Shown here in pieces: positions 15,626 to 24,122 of a stretch of DNA of 35,039 nt. The translations under genes and the position numbers were made by a program. The stretch is from JAJFFW01 sp963922595 (GTDB lineage: Bacteria > Pseudomonadota > Alphaproteobacteria > Caulobacterales > Parvularculaceae): the NCBI GenBank assembly GCA_963922595.1, contig CAWUIM010000031.1, positions 1 through 35,039 of the forward strand, in the 5' to 3' direction. Numbering within the stretch: the stretch's first letter is position 1; every line of letters starts with the position of its first letter. The notes under the pieces are model-generated. The model saw only the letters and a list, made by a program, of their open reading frames with translations, made no database searches and was not told the origin of the DNA.

Positions 15626-16300
15626 TTAGGCCGTTTTCTTCTTGCGCGATGCGCCGATGAGACCAGCCGCGCCGCCTAGGAAGATCAGGAAGCCAGCTGG
15701 CAACGGCACTGCAACGTCATTGCCGTTAAGCGCCGCAGCCAGAGAAAATTCTTCCGGGTCAACGCCAGGAGAAACAACAATCCGAATGCTGTTAATGATG
15801 TCGCCAAAGTCCACGCCGAAATCGCTAAGGTTGAGCGTAAGGATTTTCAGGTTAAAACCGCTGACCAGGTTACCGGTGTTAGACAATTGCTGGCCAGAAA
15901 GAGTCACGCCATTAATGACCACATCAAACAGCTCGCCGACGCCACCAAGACCAGCAAGCAAGATGTCATTGCCATCGCCATTCGCTGCGCCACCGTCGAA
16001 GAGGATGTCAAATACGCAACCATTGCTATCGACGCAGGTCACGCCGGTATTTGCTGTCGCACCAATTGAAGCGTCCAGCTCACTAGCGCTCGGCGAGAGG
16101 TTAAAAACCGGATCTCTGCGAACGTCGTAAGTTCTGAGGTCGCCGTCCACGCCTTGCACGCCATCAGCGATGTCATCCGAGTCAAAGTTGTAGCCTGCGA
16201 ACGTGATCGGCGTCGCTTGCGCATGACCGGCCAAAAGCATCACAGCCGAAAATGCGATTGCTAAAACAGAACGATTTTTTACTAACATTACAAACCCCAT
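15626..16300 (-). CDS. exported VPLPA-CTERM sorting-signal protein
   Basis: A 224-residue secreted protein. The N-terminus has a signal peptide (basic start, hydrophobic LAIAFSAVMLLAG, probable cut after HAQA). The C-terminus has the tripartite sorting signal VPLPAGFLIFLGGAAGLIG followed by RKKK, the VPLPA variant of PEP-CTERM, which is processed by an exosortase and usually accompanies exopolysaccharide production. The mature part is Asp/Gly/Asn-rich with one Cys pair (CVDSNGC) and is probably a beta-rich surface domain of unknown role. No exosortase gene is in the window. GAGG lies 8 bases before the chosen ATG; an internal ATG at 16288 is an alternative. It stands alone, with its own terminator. 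Confidence 0.85.
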   Translation of the reverse strand: MGFVMLVKNRSVLAIAFSAVMLLAGHAQATPITFAGYNFDSDDIADGVQGVDGDLRTYDVRRDPVFNLSPSASELDASIGATANTGVTCVDSNGCVFDILFDGGAANGDGNDILLAGLGGVGELFDVVINGVTLSGQQLSNTGNLVSGFNLKILTLNLSDFGVDFGDIINSIRIVVSPGVDPEEFSLAAALNGNDVAVPLPAGFLIFLGGAAGLIGASRKKKTA

Positions 16301-16390
16301 TTGAAGCGCCTCAAATTACCACAGCAACAACTTGGAACCCGCTCTGGTGCACGGAAGGCGCCAAGATTAAATCCAGATGCTCGTGATTTA

Positions 16391-16403
16391 CCAAAGACTT
16401 TGG
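16391..16403. repeat. palindrome CCAAAGACTTTGG in the VPLPA-CTERM 5' region
   Basis: A perfect 6-1-6 inverted repeat located 17 bases after the -10 candidate, close to the expected transcription start. It could be an operator or a small RNA hairpin; nothing shows which. Confidence 0.35.
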
Positions 16404-16419
16404 ATAAAGGAAAGCTAAA

Positions 16420-16449
16420 ATTATCTTAAATATCTGAATTTATAGACAA
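16420..16449 (-). promoter_or_regulatory. candidate promoter of the VPLPA-CTERM gene
   Basis: Leftward TTGTCT (16444-16449), an 18-base AT-rich spacer and GATAAT (16420-16425) make a fair sigma70-type promoter, leaving a 5' untranslated region of about 110 bases. Confidence 0.4.
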
Positions 16450-16663
16450 CTTTTGATATTGGCGTCGTCCCGGACCAACGCCTCAAACGAGAATATCCTT
16501 AATGTTCCGCTTAGCCGAGCCGTGAATCCCGGAAATCACCAACATTTCCTCTTCACCAAATATGTATCGCAGCCCTGACGACATTGGGCGGCGCGGCGAA
16601 AAATGAGCTGAACGCCGACCATGGTCGCCGCCTAGAACGTTGATTTACCAGAATAACTATAAC

Positions 16664-19465
16664 TTAAAACAAACTCTCGAAATCCACGCGATCGAAAACC
16701 TCCAGCTTCCCGCCAGCAGTAGCATTAAAGATTTCGCGGTTCGCCGCCCGGAAAGCTGATCGCGCTTTTTGGTAGGCCGCCTCCATCCGATCCACCCGGG
16801 GATCATGCCACCGATAGCCTTTTCCGAAATAATCGGGGTGGAAGTGGTTCGGATCGTCACTCGTGGATGTAATCGCTCTGCCCTCGACTTTTGCGTCTTT
16901 CGGGACGGAATAGCTGTGATCGAAGCCCACAAGATAGACCTCGTCATATCCCATGAAAAACGCGAGCTGCATAGCGATGTAACTGACGGTGCCGCCGACC
17001 CAGACAATTCTTGCGGCGTTATCGGAAAAATGCGGGAAACCGAGATAATTCGAATAGTCGCACGCGACATTTAACCAACACGTTTCTTCGTCGCCGCTGA
17101 GGCAATAGCGCAAATAGTTACCGATCCATTTGGTCGGCCCGTGCAAAGCATTGATCTCATCGGCCCGGTCTTCCGCAACGAAAATATCTTCGACGATGTA
17201 ATGCGTTGGGAGAAAGCCCATTTTTTCCCGGTTCAGATAAATCGCGTTAACGCCGAACGTCTCTTCATCTTTCAACAAACGAAGATCAACCTTGTTTAGT
17301 GACGGCCCGTTACCGATGATGAACGCTCGCTTCCCGCGCCCGTAGTCCTTGTAAGAAAGGATCCGCTTTTCGTTCGGAGTGAGCGCAACGCCGCGCGACG
17401 CCGACATATAACGGAGTTTGCGTGTAATCTTCGTCGGCAAAGCGGGACGATACGTCTCTGGAAACGGCGTGACGCTCGGATCTTCCGAAACCAGCCGTTT
17501 CATTTTCGCGACAAGGCCGCCCTCAACCGGAACGTTCGCATGAAACACCTGACGCGCGGCGTAATGACGAACCGGCGCCTCATTGTGTTTCAAAAGCCAT
17601 TGCTGCGCCTTATTGGGGCCAGCGTGGGACGCCGCCGCAAAGGACGCCGACAACTCCGGTGCGGAAGGCGCGCCGTCAAATGCGCCTGACCACGAAATTG
17701 AAAGACTGTCTGCAGCGCCGGAAAGCCAATCGAAAAGCGGCGAACGACCCTCAAAGAAAAACTCGTCTTTATACGCCTCTAATAACGCCGCTGGTTTTAT
17801 CTCCTCAATTCGGCTCAGAGCGTAAAAGAGACGGGGCAGCGCTCCCTCGTCGCGCAAGTAGAGTGTAGAGCTTTCGACGACTAGCGAGCGGACCGCACAT
17901 TCGCGCTTTTCCCCACGGCGCCCACGTAAAGTACCTTCAAGCGCAAACCCGCCAGGGACACGCATTTTCAATTCATTCAGTTCAAAACTGTCGTCAGAAG
18001 AGATTTGCAAGACGACGCCCAAGGAAAACGAAAGACGCCCGTCGTCGGCCAAGTCACGCAAAAGCGACGGCAATAATGTCGCGCGCATTGAAAACTTGAA
18101 AATATCGATCCCAAAGCGAACGCGCGTTCCGTCCTCGGATCGCCGCACGTGGACGTCTAGGATTTCGTCGTCGCGGTCTTCGGCGAGCGCGCTCAATCGG
18201 GCGCCGTCATCGCTGATCGAAATCTTTTCCTCGTCAAGCGACGGAAAAATAGACTGGAGCGCCGTTTTCAAAACTTGAACAGCCTGCTTTTCTGATAATG
18301 CGGCTAGCTCAGCCCTTTCTGGTATCGCAAACACCAATAGGTTTGACACATAGGCGAGAAGCGCCTCGAGACGGCGAAGAGACGGAAAAGCCTCGTCTCG
18401 CTCTCCTGCGCTAAGGTTCTCCGTACCCACATCATCTAAGATGCGGCGCGTCACGGCGAGAACGCCAGCCGTTGATTGCGCGCCGCGTAAATTTCGCCGC
18501 GCCAAAACGCCGGTGATCTTTCCTTGCGTCGCTTTGACAATCTCAAGCGGCCGCTCACTCAGCCTGAATGCGATGTCGTGCAACGCCACGGCTCGGGGCG
18601 CGCAGAAATGTCGGTAGCCCTTTTGTTTTGCGCGCAAGGCGAAATCAGCGTCTTCGTATCCGAATGGATTGAAAATCTCGTCGACGCCGCCAATGTCCTT
18701 GAACATCGCTGTTGAATAGAAACAGATGCCGCCCGGCGCCGTGTCAATTTCCACGGGGTCGCCCTGCGCCGCTATCATCGCGCCAGCCTCCGGCGCATTC
18801 TTCAAATTTGATTGCGCGCCCTGATTCGGCGACGGTTCAACGCCGTATTCTGACTGGATGATTTTGTCGGTCGCATGGTCCGTAAAGAGATAACAACCGC
18901 GCCAATCGCGAATGCCCATATGATAAATATTTTGGGCGCTGAGACCGCCGGCCTGTTCTACCTTACCCAGCAGCGCTTGCGTCATCGGCGTTTCCGCGGG
19001 TCGACCCTCTGCAAGCGATGCGACCTCGGCCTCATCAAACAAAACTGTCTGAAGTGATGGAAAATCCAGCGTCGCCGGGGTCAGAATTCCAACCGCCTTG
19101 ATGGCGCGATTAAGGGCGACATAATCCGCCCACAATAGCTGCAAAAAGTCAGGCGGCAGAATAATGTCGTCGTCAATCGACAGGATATAGTCGGCGCCGC
19201 GCGCCGCAGCCGCGCGCACGAGAAAATTTCGCCCTCCTGCGACGCCAAGATTGCGACCTTCGCTGATGACCTCGCCGCCGGACGCCTCAAGGAGGCGATT
19301 TTCGATAGACGCATCGCGTTCGTCATTTAACAATATCAATCGTTGCACGGACACCGCGGCGCCGTCTTGTTGCGGCGGAACGAGGTGCTGCATATTTTCC
19401 AGCGAAGCGAATGCAGACGGTAAATCTCTTTTCTGCACCATTGTGACGATCGCAATGGAAGGCAT
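16664..19465 (-). CDS. GT2 glycosyltransferase fused to a DUF115 (MptE/Maf-like) domain
   Basis: A 933-residue protein. Residues 1-310 form a GT-A domain of family 2: VTMVQKRDL start, GVAGGRNFLVRAA, the DxD-type YILSIDDDIILP, and GGVDEIFNPFGYEDADFALRAK near 255-275. Residues 310-690 match nothing I recognise. From about 710 to the end is a DUF115-type domain: KRAFIIGNGPSLNKVDL, LVGFDHSY near 843 and DPNHFHPDYFGKGYRWHDP near 873. DUF115 occurs in flagellin-glycosylation Maf proteins, and related enzymes act on phosphate esters. It probably adds and processes a sugar on a surface glycan or protein in the cytoplasm. The start has GGAG 6 bases upstream. It is divergent from the SGNH-MBOAT pair. 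Confidence 0.75.
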   Translation of the reverse strand: MPSIAIVTMVQKRDLPSAFASLENMQHLVPPQQDGAAVSVQRLILLNDERDASIENRLLEASGGEVISEGRNLGVAGGRNFLVRAAAARGADYILSIDDDIILPPDFLQLLWADYVALNRAIKAVGILTPATLDFPSLQTVLFDEAEVASLAEGRPAETPMTQALLGKVEQAGGLSAQNIYHMGIRDWRGCYLFTDHATDKIIQSEYGVEPSPNQGAQSNLKNAPEAGAMIAAQGDPVEIDTAPGGICFYSTAMFKDIGGVDEIFNPFGYEDADFALRAKQKGYRHFCAPRAVALHDIAFRLSERPLEIVKATQGKITGVLARRNLRGAQSTAGVLAVTRRILDDVGTENLSAGERDEAFPSLRRLEALLAYVSNLLVFAIPERAELAALSEKQAVQVLKTALQSIFPSLDEEKISISDDGARLSALAEDRDDEILDVHVRRSEDGTRVRFGIDIFKFSMRATLLPSLLRDLADDGRLSFSLGVVLQISSDDSFELNELKMRVPGGFALEGTLRGRRGEKRECAVRSLVVESSTLYLRDEGALPRLFYALSRIEEIKPAALLEAYKDEFFFEGRSPLFDWLSGAADSLSISWSGAFDGAPSAPELSASFAAASHAGPNKAQQWLLKHNEAPVRHYAARQVFHANVPVEGGLVAKMKRLVSEDPSVTPFPETYRPALPTKITRKLRYMSASRGVALTPNEKRILSYKDYGRGKRAFIIGNGPSLNKVDLRLLKDEETFGVNAIYLNREKMGFLPTHYIVEDIFVAEDRADEINALHGPTKWIGNYLRYCLSGDEETCWLNVACDYSNYLGFPHFSDNAARIVWVGGTVSYIAMQLAFFMGYDEVYLVGFDHSYSVPKDAKVEGRAITSTSDDPNHFHPDYFGKGYRWHDPRVDRMEAAYQKARSAFRAANREIFNATAGGKLEVFDRVDFESLF

Positions 19466-19624
19466 TCGCGGCTCCGAAAACAGGCTTGATCCAGGCGCGT
19501 TGTGGCGGAAGCCCCGAGTAGGGTCAACTGCATGGAATAACCATCTGAAGCTAACGGGCGGATTGCGCTACATGCCGCTTCACCGGATGATGTAAGCGAG
19601 ACACTTTTTACGGAGCGAAGGGAT

Positions 19625-20674
19625 ATGCGTCAGGCGAACCGTTTGTTTTCCCGGCATCGAGTTTGGTTGAGCGCGACTGGCGGCGCCGCAGCGTTCCTCT
19701 TATCGCTCATTATCCTTGCGCCGCCGGCGGCCGATAATTTGGCGACGCTCCGCGGCGCGCCAGACGACGGCTCCCTCTATTTTTTGGGTAACTCAATGTT
19801 CGGCACGGGCCTTGATCTTGAACTGGTGCGCCGAACCCTGCCCGGCGAGACCGCTTCTTTCGGCTACTATGACGGTCACTATTCGTCGATGTGGTACGCC
19901 GCCGTCCGCAACAGCCTCATTCCTTCAGGGATAAGACCTAAAGTGATTGTCTGGGGGTTTCGTCCAACCTACGCCATGTTGCCCGCTTTCAGGCAGAACC
20001 AAAAAACCGCCCTCGACGCCCTGCATGACCCTGCCGACACCATAGCGGTGAACCTTCTCGCGCTCGCCGGTCCCGCGCCTGACACAGCGAACAGCGCGCC
20101 ACACACTGAAGGAATTCTTGGGGCGATCGCTGGACGCTCTGAAATTCTTTCTCGCCGCAGCAGCGTCAAGGATTACGCGCAGGACCTGCTCGCGAAACGG
20201 ACGGCCGTGATGTTTAGCGCCGATAATGACATGGCGCAGGCATTTGCGGACGAAGACGCCAATCTCAAAATATCTGATGTCGTCACCGCGTTCGCCACGA
20301 AAGGGGCGATACGCCGGGCGGACGCGCTTGTGATCGACAATGGCGAGCGCTTTATCCGAGGCGAGGAAACGTCATTTAAAGATTCGTTCATTCCGCACAC
20401 GGCGGCGCTTTTGGCGGGGGCGGGCGTTCCGCAACTGGTGGTCATATTTAAGCCCGTTTCTGAATTTGACGGGACGACGCCAGCCGAAGCGATCGCATAT
20501 TACCAAGAAGCGGTTGATTATCTAAAGGCTGAAAACATTCCTTATGTTGATTTTTTCTCCGATAATAATTTAACCGAAGATTTGTATGCGAAAGGCGATC
20601 ACTTCACCCATGCGGGCATGCAATATATCACAACGGAAATAATCGCGGCGCTGCAGGCCGAAGACCTGCTCTGA
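19625..20674 (+). CDS. SGNH-like protein partnered with MBOAT (glycan O-acylation)
   Basis: A 349-residue protein with one N-terminal membrane anchor (about residues 17-33) and a periplasmic SGNH-like domain. The nucleophile block is YFLGNSMFGTG with Ser57, and GDHFTHAGMQYIT near 324-336 probably supplies the His of the last block. The Asp spacing there is not the textbook DxxH. Proteins of this type beside an MBOAT gene take an acyl group delivered across the membrane and pass it to a polysaccharide, as AlgJ/AlgX do with AlgI. The MBOAT gene follows after 57 bases, supporting that role. The ATG has GAAGGG immediately upstream. Confidence 0.7.
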   Translation: MRQANRLFSRHRVWLSATGGAAAFLLSLIILAPPAADNLATLRGAPDDGSLYFLGNSMFGTGLDLELVRRTLPGETASFGYYDGHYSSMWYAAVRNSLIPSGIRPKVIVWGFRPTYAMLPAFRQNQKTALDALHDPADTIAVNLLALAGPAPDTANSAPHTEGILGAIAGRSEILSRRSSVKDYAQDLLAKRTAVMFSADNDMAQAFADEDANLKISDVVTAFATKGAIRRADALVIDNGERFIRGEETSFKDSFIPHTAALLAGAGVPQLVVIFKPVSEFDGTTPAEAIAYYQEAVDYLKAENIPYVDFFSDNNLTEDLYAKGDHFTHAGMQYITTEIIAALQAEDLL

Positions 20675-20731
20675 TGGTCAATAAATTCACAATTACAGCT
20701 TTATCCGACAGCGGACCCAAGAGTCATTTGA

Positions 20732-22135
20732 ATGGCGTTTAATTCGTTCATTGGCTTCTTCTTCGCCGCCGGCGTCGTTACCTTGTGCTGGGCATTACCC
20801 GCGCGACTAAGAAATTTGTTTTTGTTGATCGCGAGTTTCGCCTTTTACGCCTATGGCGATTTCTTTTATTGCCTGTTGCTGGGCTGCGTCATCATCATTG
20901 GGTTCGTCGGCGGACAAATCATTGAAACGGCGGCGCGCCCTCGCCTCGTGCTCGCGGGCGCGATTTCAGCGTTGCTCGCTATCTTGGGCGTCTTTAAATA
21001 TTTCAATTTTTTTACGACTTCCTTCGTCGCGCTGTTGGCTCAATTCGGCCTGCGCGCCGATCTCGTGACCGTGCAGATCTTACTGCCCATCGGCATCTCC
21101 TTCTACACATTTCAGACAATCGGCTATCTGATTGACGTCTATCGACAAAATGTCCGAAGCGAAAAAAATCTTGTTGATTTCGCTCTCTTCGTTTCATTTT
21201 TCCCTCAACTCGTCGCAGGACCTATCGAGCGCTCGCACAACCTCTTGCGACAAATAAAGACCGACCGGGCGGCGCCGACCCGCGAAGATATTTCCTACGG
21301 GTTTTTCCTTATTGTCCAGGGGTACGCGAAGAAAATTGTTATTGCGGATACGCTGGCGCCTTATGTGGACTTACTGTTCCAGCAGGACACTCTTTCGGCG
21401 CCGCTTGTCATCGTCGGGCTGATCTTTTTCGCCTTCCAGATATATGGCGACTTTTCGGGATACACAGATATCGCCAGAGGGTATGCGCGCTTATGCGGGT
21501 TTAAAATCGTCCTCAACTTTGACAGGCCCTATTTCGCGTCCAGCCCATCAAATTTCTGGCGGCGCTGGCATATCTCCTTGTCAGCTTGGTTCACGGAATA
21601 TGTGTACATTGCGCTTGGCGGCAATCGCTCCAAAACCGCGTTGCGCCGTTGGAGCAATGTGGTCGTCACTATGGCGCTTAGCGGCCTGTGGCATGGGGCG
21701 GCGCTGAACTTCGTTGTCTGGGGCGCGTACCATGGCGCAATTATCCTTGGACAACGGTGGCTCAATGCGATTTCGGGAATAGGCGCGTTAAATCAAAAAC
21801 TCGGCTCGGCGCCGTCCCGGATTATCACATTCATTCTCATACTCTATGGATGGCTCTACTTCCGCGTTGAAAAGATCGATCAACTCATGGCCTTTAACAA
21901 GGCGCTCGTTAGCGACTGGACGGGATGGTTTGAGGCAAGCCTGATTTTCAGTCAGGGCATTATTGTTTTGACGGCGGCTGTCGCGATCGATCTGCTTGAG
22001 AAATTCTGGCTTAATGTACACGGCCAAGACGTTCGACGCCACGCCGGGCTTTCGGCGTATCTTGCGCTCTTGATTGTCTTTATCGCGCTATTCGCCGCCG
22101 GCGGTTCGGGGAGCTTTATCTATTTCCGGTTCTGA
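20732..22135 (+). CDS. MBOAT-family membrane O-acyltransferase (AlgI-like)
   Basis: A 467-residue polytopic membrane protein of the MBOAT family. The AlgI-type signature NFWRRWHISLSAWFTEYVYI contains His280, and GLWHGAALNFVVWG contains the catalytic His321. An LVAGPIERSHNLL block near residues 160-172 is also typical. It likely moves acetyl or another acyl group across the inner membrane to the SGNH partner encoded just upstream, for O-acylation of the exported glycan. Its 3' end overlaps the convergent ABC ATPase gene by 16 bases. Confidence 0.92.
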   Translation: MAFNSFIGFFFAAGVVTLCWALPARLRNLFLLIASFAFYAYGDFFYCLLLGCVIIIGFVGGQIIETAARPRLVLAGAISALLAILGVFKYFNFFTTSFVALLAQFGLRADLVTVQILLPIGISFYTFQTIGYLIDVYRQNVRSEKNLVDFALFVSFFPQLVAGPIERSHNLLRQIKTDRAAPTREDISYGFFLIVQGYAKKIVIADTLAPYVDLLFQQDTLSAPLVIVGLIFFAFQIYGDFSGYTDIARGYARLCGFKIVLNFDRPYFASSPSNFWRRWHISLSAWFTEYVYIALGGNRSKTALRRWSNVVVTMALSGLWHGAALNFVVWGAYHGAIILGQRWLNAISGIGALNQKLGSAPSRIITFILILYGWLYFRVEKIDQLMAFNKALVSDWTGWFEASLIFSQGIIVLTAAVAIDLLEKFWLNVHGQDVRRHAGLSAYLALLIVFIALFAAGGSGSFIYFRF

Positions 22136-22884
22136 CCGTTCTGCGATGAAGCGCGATATTTCTCGATCCCTTCCTCAACCTCGCCCAGGAAACGAACCTC
22201 GCCTTTGTCGATCCAGCACACCTTGTTGCAAAATCGGGTGATCGTCAGATCTGAATGGGTCGCGAGCACGAGAATACCCGCTTGCCCGACTACGCGCACG
22301 ATCCGTTCATTCGCGCGCTTGCTGAAATTGCGGTCGCCGACGCCGAACACTTCATCAATCAGTAGAATTTCAGGATTAATCGCTGTCGCAATGGCGAAGC
22401 CAAGCCGTGTTTTCATGCCGGCCGAATAAAGGCGGATCGGCAAGTCGATAAAATCGCCAAGATCGGCGAAATCGACAATTTCCTGTTCCACCGCAGTGAT
22501 TTCATTTCGCGACATGCCAAGTGTGCGCCCAGACAACAAAATATTCTCGCGACCGCTGGCGTTCTGGTTCATGCCCACAACGCTGGAAAAAAGCGTCGAG
22601 ATTTTTCCCTGCGAGGAATATTCGCCGCGCGTCGGCGCATAGATCCCGGCGAGAACGCGGAGCAAGGTGCTTTTACCGGCGCCGTTCACGCCGACCAGCC
22701 CAACGCGATCGCCGGAGTCGATATTCAACGTAATATTCCGCAACGCGCGCACGTAACCGACATTGTTTTCAATGTCGAGCCGCGCGTCGCGTGAGGCGCG
22801 TTTGCGGCGCTGGAACAAACCGGCAAGCGGGCGTCCGCCCACCGGCAAATCCAGATCCACATCTTTCAGATGAATGTAACTCAC
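22120..22884 (-). CDS. polysaccharide ABC exporter ATP-binding subunit (Wzt/KpsT-like)
   Basis: A 254-residue ATPase. Walker A GVNGAGKST is at 65-73, the signature YSAGMKTRL at 153-161, Walker B ILLIDE at 173-178 and the switch His in LATHSD. The variant signature SAGMK and the stretch GRENILLSGRTLGM are typical of Wzt, TagH and KpsT exporters of surface polysaccharides. It lacks the C-terminal carbohydrate-binding domain of long Wzt proteins, so export probably does not depend on terminal-residue recognition by this subunit. It follows the permease gene and forms the exporter with it. Confidence 0.9.
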   Translation of the reverse strand: MSYIHLKDVDLDLPVGGRPLAGLFQRRKRASRDARLDIENNVGYVRALRNITLNIDSGDRVGLVGVNGAGKSTLLRVLAGIYAPTRGEYSSQGKISTLFSSVVGMNQNASGRENILLSGRTLGMSRNEITAVEQEIVDFADLGDFIDLPIRLYSAGMKTRLGFAIATAINPEILLIDEVFGVGDRNFSKRANERIVRVVGQAGILVLATHSDLTITRFCNKVCWIDKGEVRFLGEVEEGIEKYRASSQNGQNRK

Positions 22885-22929
22885 GCGTCGAGCCTTTTAG
22901 CGAAATTCATGAACCGCCCATCCGTTTCG

Positions 22930-23748
22930 TCAAATTCTATAGACGACTTCATGGCGAAACTTCGACTGGAGGAAAATGGCGAGAAAAAAACCACTGACCG
23001 ACAAGAAGCCGACAACGCCCCACGCCTGCAATGATGCGAACTCGCCGGTCAGCGGCGCGCGCACCAGTTCGAGATAATACGAAAACGGATTATAGTCCGA
23101 CAGGATCTTGCGAAAGCCGGAATCGCCCCGCCAGAAAATCGGCGTCGTGAAGAACAGGATGCGCGTGATGCTCGGCATGAGAAACTGGAAGTCGCGAAAA
23201 TAAACGCCGATGATGCCCATGATGGTCAGCATGGAAAACGCCGATAACAAATAGAGCGGAATCACTAGCACTAATAGAAGGACTTCCGCTCCAACCGGGT
23301 CGGCGTACATAAACAGGACAAAGAGCGGCACAGGCAGCTGAAATGCGCTTCTAAAAACAAGGTAAGCGATCTTTCGCACCGTTATCGTCGACAGGTTTGA
23401 CGGCACGTTTTTGAGCAGCTGGCCCTGGGATGTAATATGCCCCGGCCCTTCGCCAAGAGACCAGGAAATGAAATCCCAGGCGTAGGCGCCGATCCCCACA
23501 TAGAGCGCATACTCCCCAATCGATCCGCCAAGACGGCCAGAGAAGAGCAACGTCAGCGTCCCCACCCAGGCCGCCAGTTGAAACGCCGGCCACAGCGCGC
23601 CGAAAAATGAGCGGCGAAAAACCGTGATGAAATCATACCAGCCAAGCTCAACGGCGCCGCGATACCGCGCGACCTTGTTGAATGCTTGCTGAAACCCGTT
23701 GGAGCCCGCTGACATATCAGCTTCTTTTAGAGTATTTGAATCGACCAT
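22930..23748 (-). CDS. polysaccharide ABC exporter permease (Wzm/KpsM-like, ABC-2)
   Basis: A permease of about 272 residues with six hydrophobic segments in the ABC-2 pattern. The amphipathic start YDFITVFRRSFFGALWP and the central SMLTIMGIIGVYFRDFQFLMPSITRILFFTTPIFW match Wzm/KpsM-type exporters. It would move a lipid-linked glycan across the inner membrane with the ATPase encoded 45 bases downstream. The start is uncertain: ATG 23748 and ATG 23715 (11 residues shorter, with a weak AGAAG upstream) are both possible. The frame stays open further upstream but without homology. Confidence 0.88.
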   Translation of the reverse strand: MVDSNTLKEADMSAGSNGFQQAFNKVARYRGAVELGWYDFITVFRRSFFGALWPAFQLAAWVGTLTLLFSGRLGGSIGEYALYVGIGAYAWDFISWSLGEGPGHITSQGQLLKNVPSNLSTITVRKIAYLVFRSAFQLPVPLFVLFMYADPVGAEVLLLVLVIPLYLLSAFSMLTIMGIIGVYFRDFQFLMPSITRILFFTTPIFWRGDSGFRKILSDYNPFSYYLELVRAPLTGEFASLQAWGVVGFLSVSGFFLAIFLQSKFRHEVVYRI

Positions 23749-24122
23749 TTCAGCCGGTTCTAACGGGAGTTCGCCACACCGTGAAGGGCTCAGCGAAAAT
23801 GCTTCGGTACCTTCCTGCGAGACAAATGGCCTCAATGTTGATCGTGGTGCGATCGGCGCTCCGGATGGCGAGCCGGCCGCTAATCATGCGGCGAATCAGG
23901 GCCTGGCCCCGCCCATGGTCAAGCGAGACCATTCTCGAACGCGAGAAACCGAGGGCGTCACGGCGGAAAGAATTTGCGCGCAGATTCCCGATCGCCCCAA
24001 ATGGGCTCAAAGTCGTCTTTACCAACTAACACGCTGCATTACTGGACGAAAAAAAACTTATCTTCCCCCCTTCTCACCGCCCGTATAATCGCCCGCTGAT
24101 GAATTCAGTAGGAGTATTTGAA
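23749..24122. other. intergenic region between the divergent permease and DUF2793 genes
   Basis: These 374 bases hold no confident gene. On the minus strand, an open frame reaches its TGA at 23750-23752, one base before the permease ATG at 23748. It could encode about 60 residues from an ATG at 23932, with C/G-ending codons, but no ribosome-binding site or family is seen. It may be a small coupled gene or a decayed remnant. The right end carries the promoter and ribosome-binding site of the DUF2793 gene. Confidence 0.4.
24084..24089 (+). promoter_or_regulatory. candidate -10 box of the DUF2793 gene
   Basis: A perfect TATAAT lies 34 bases before the ATG at 24123, leaving a short leader that contains an AGGAG ribosome-binding site. 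The -35 region (C/T-rich) does not match consensus, so a different sigma factor or an activator may be involved. Confidence 0.45.

Larger units (their letters stand above)
16301..16663. other. non-coding gap between the VPLPA-CTERM gene and the glycan locus
   Basis: These 363 bases carry no convincing gene. The left half is AT-rich and holds a promoter candidate and a small palindrome for the VPLPA-CTERM gene. GGCGT/ACGCC at 16461-16482 can form a short stem but has no T-run. I see no clear terminator for the leftward 933-aa gene that ends at 16664. Confidence 0.6.

Noticed and set aside
16461..16482. Short stem GGCGT/ACGCC
   Set aside because: Only five pairs and no T-run; not enough to call a terminator or operator.
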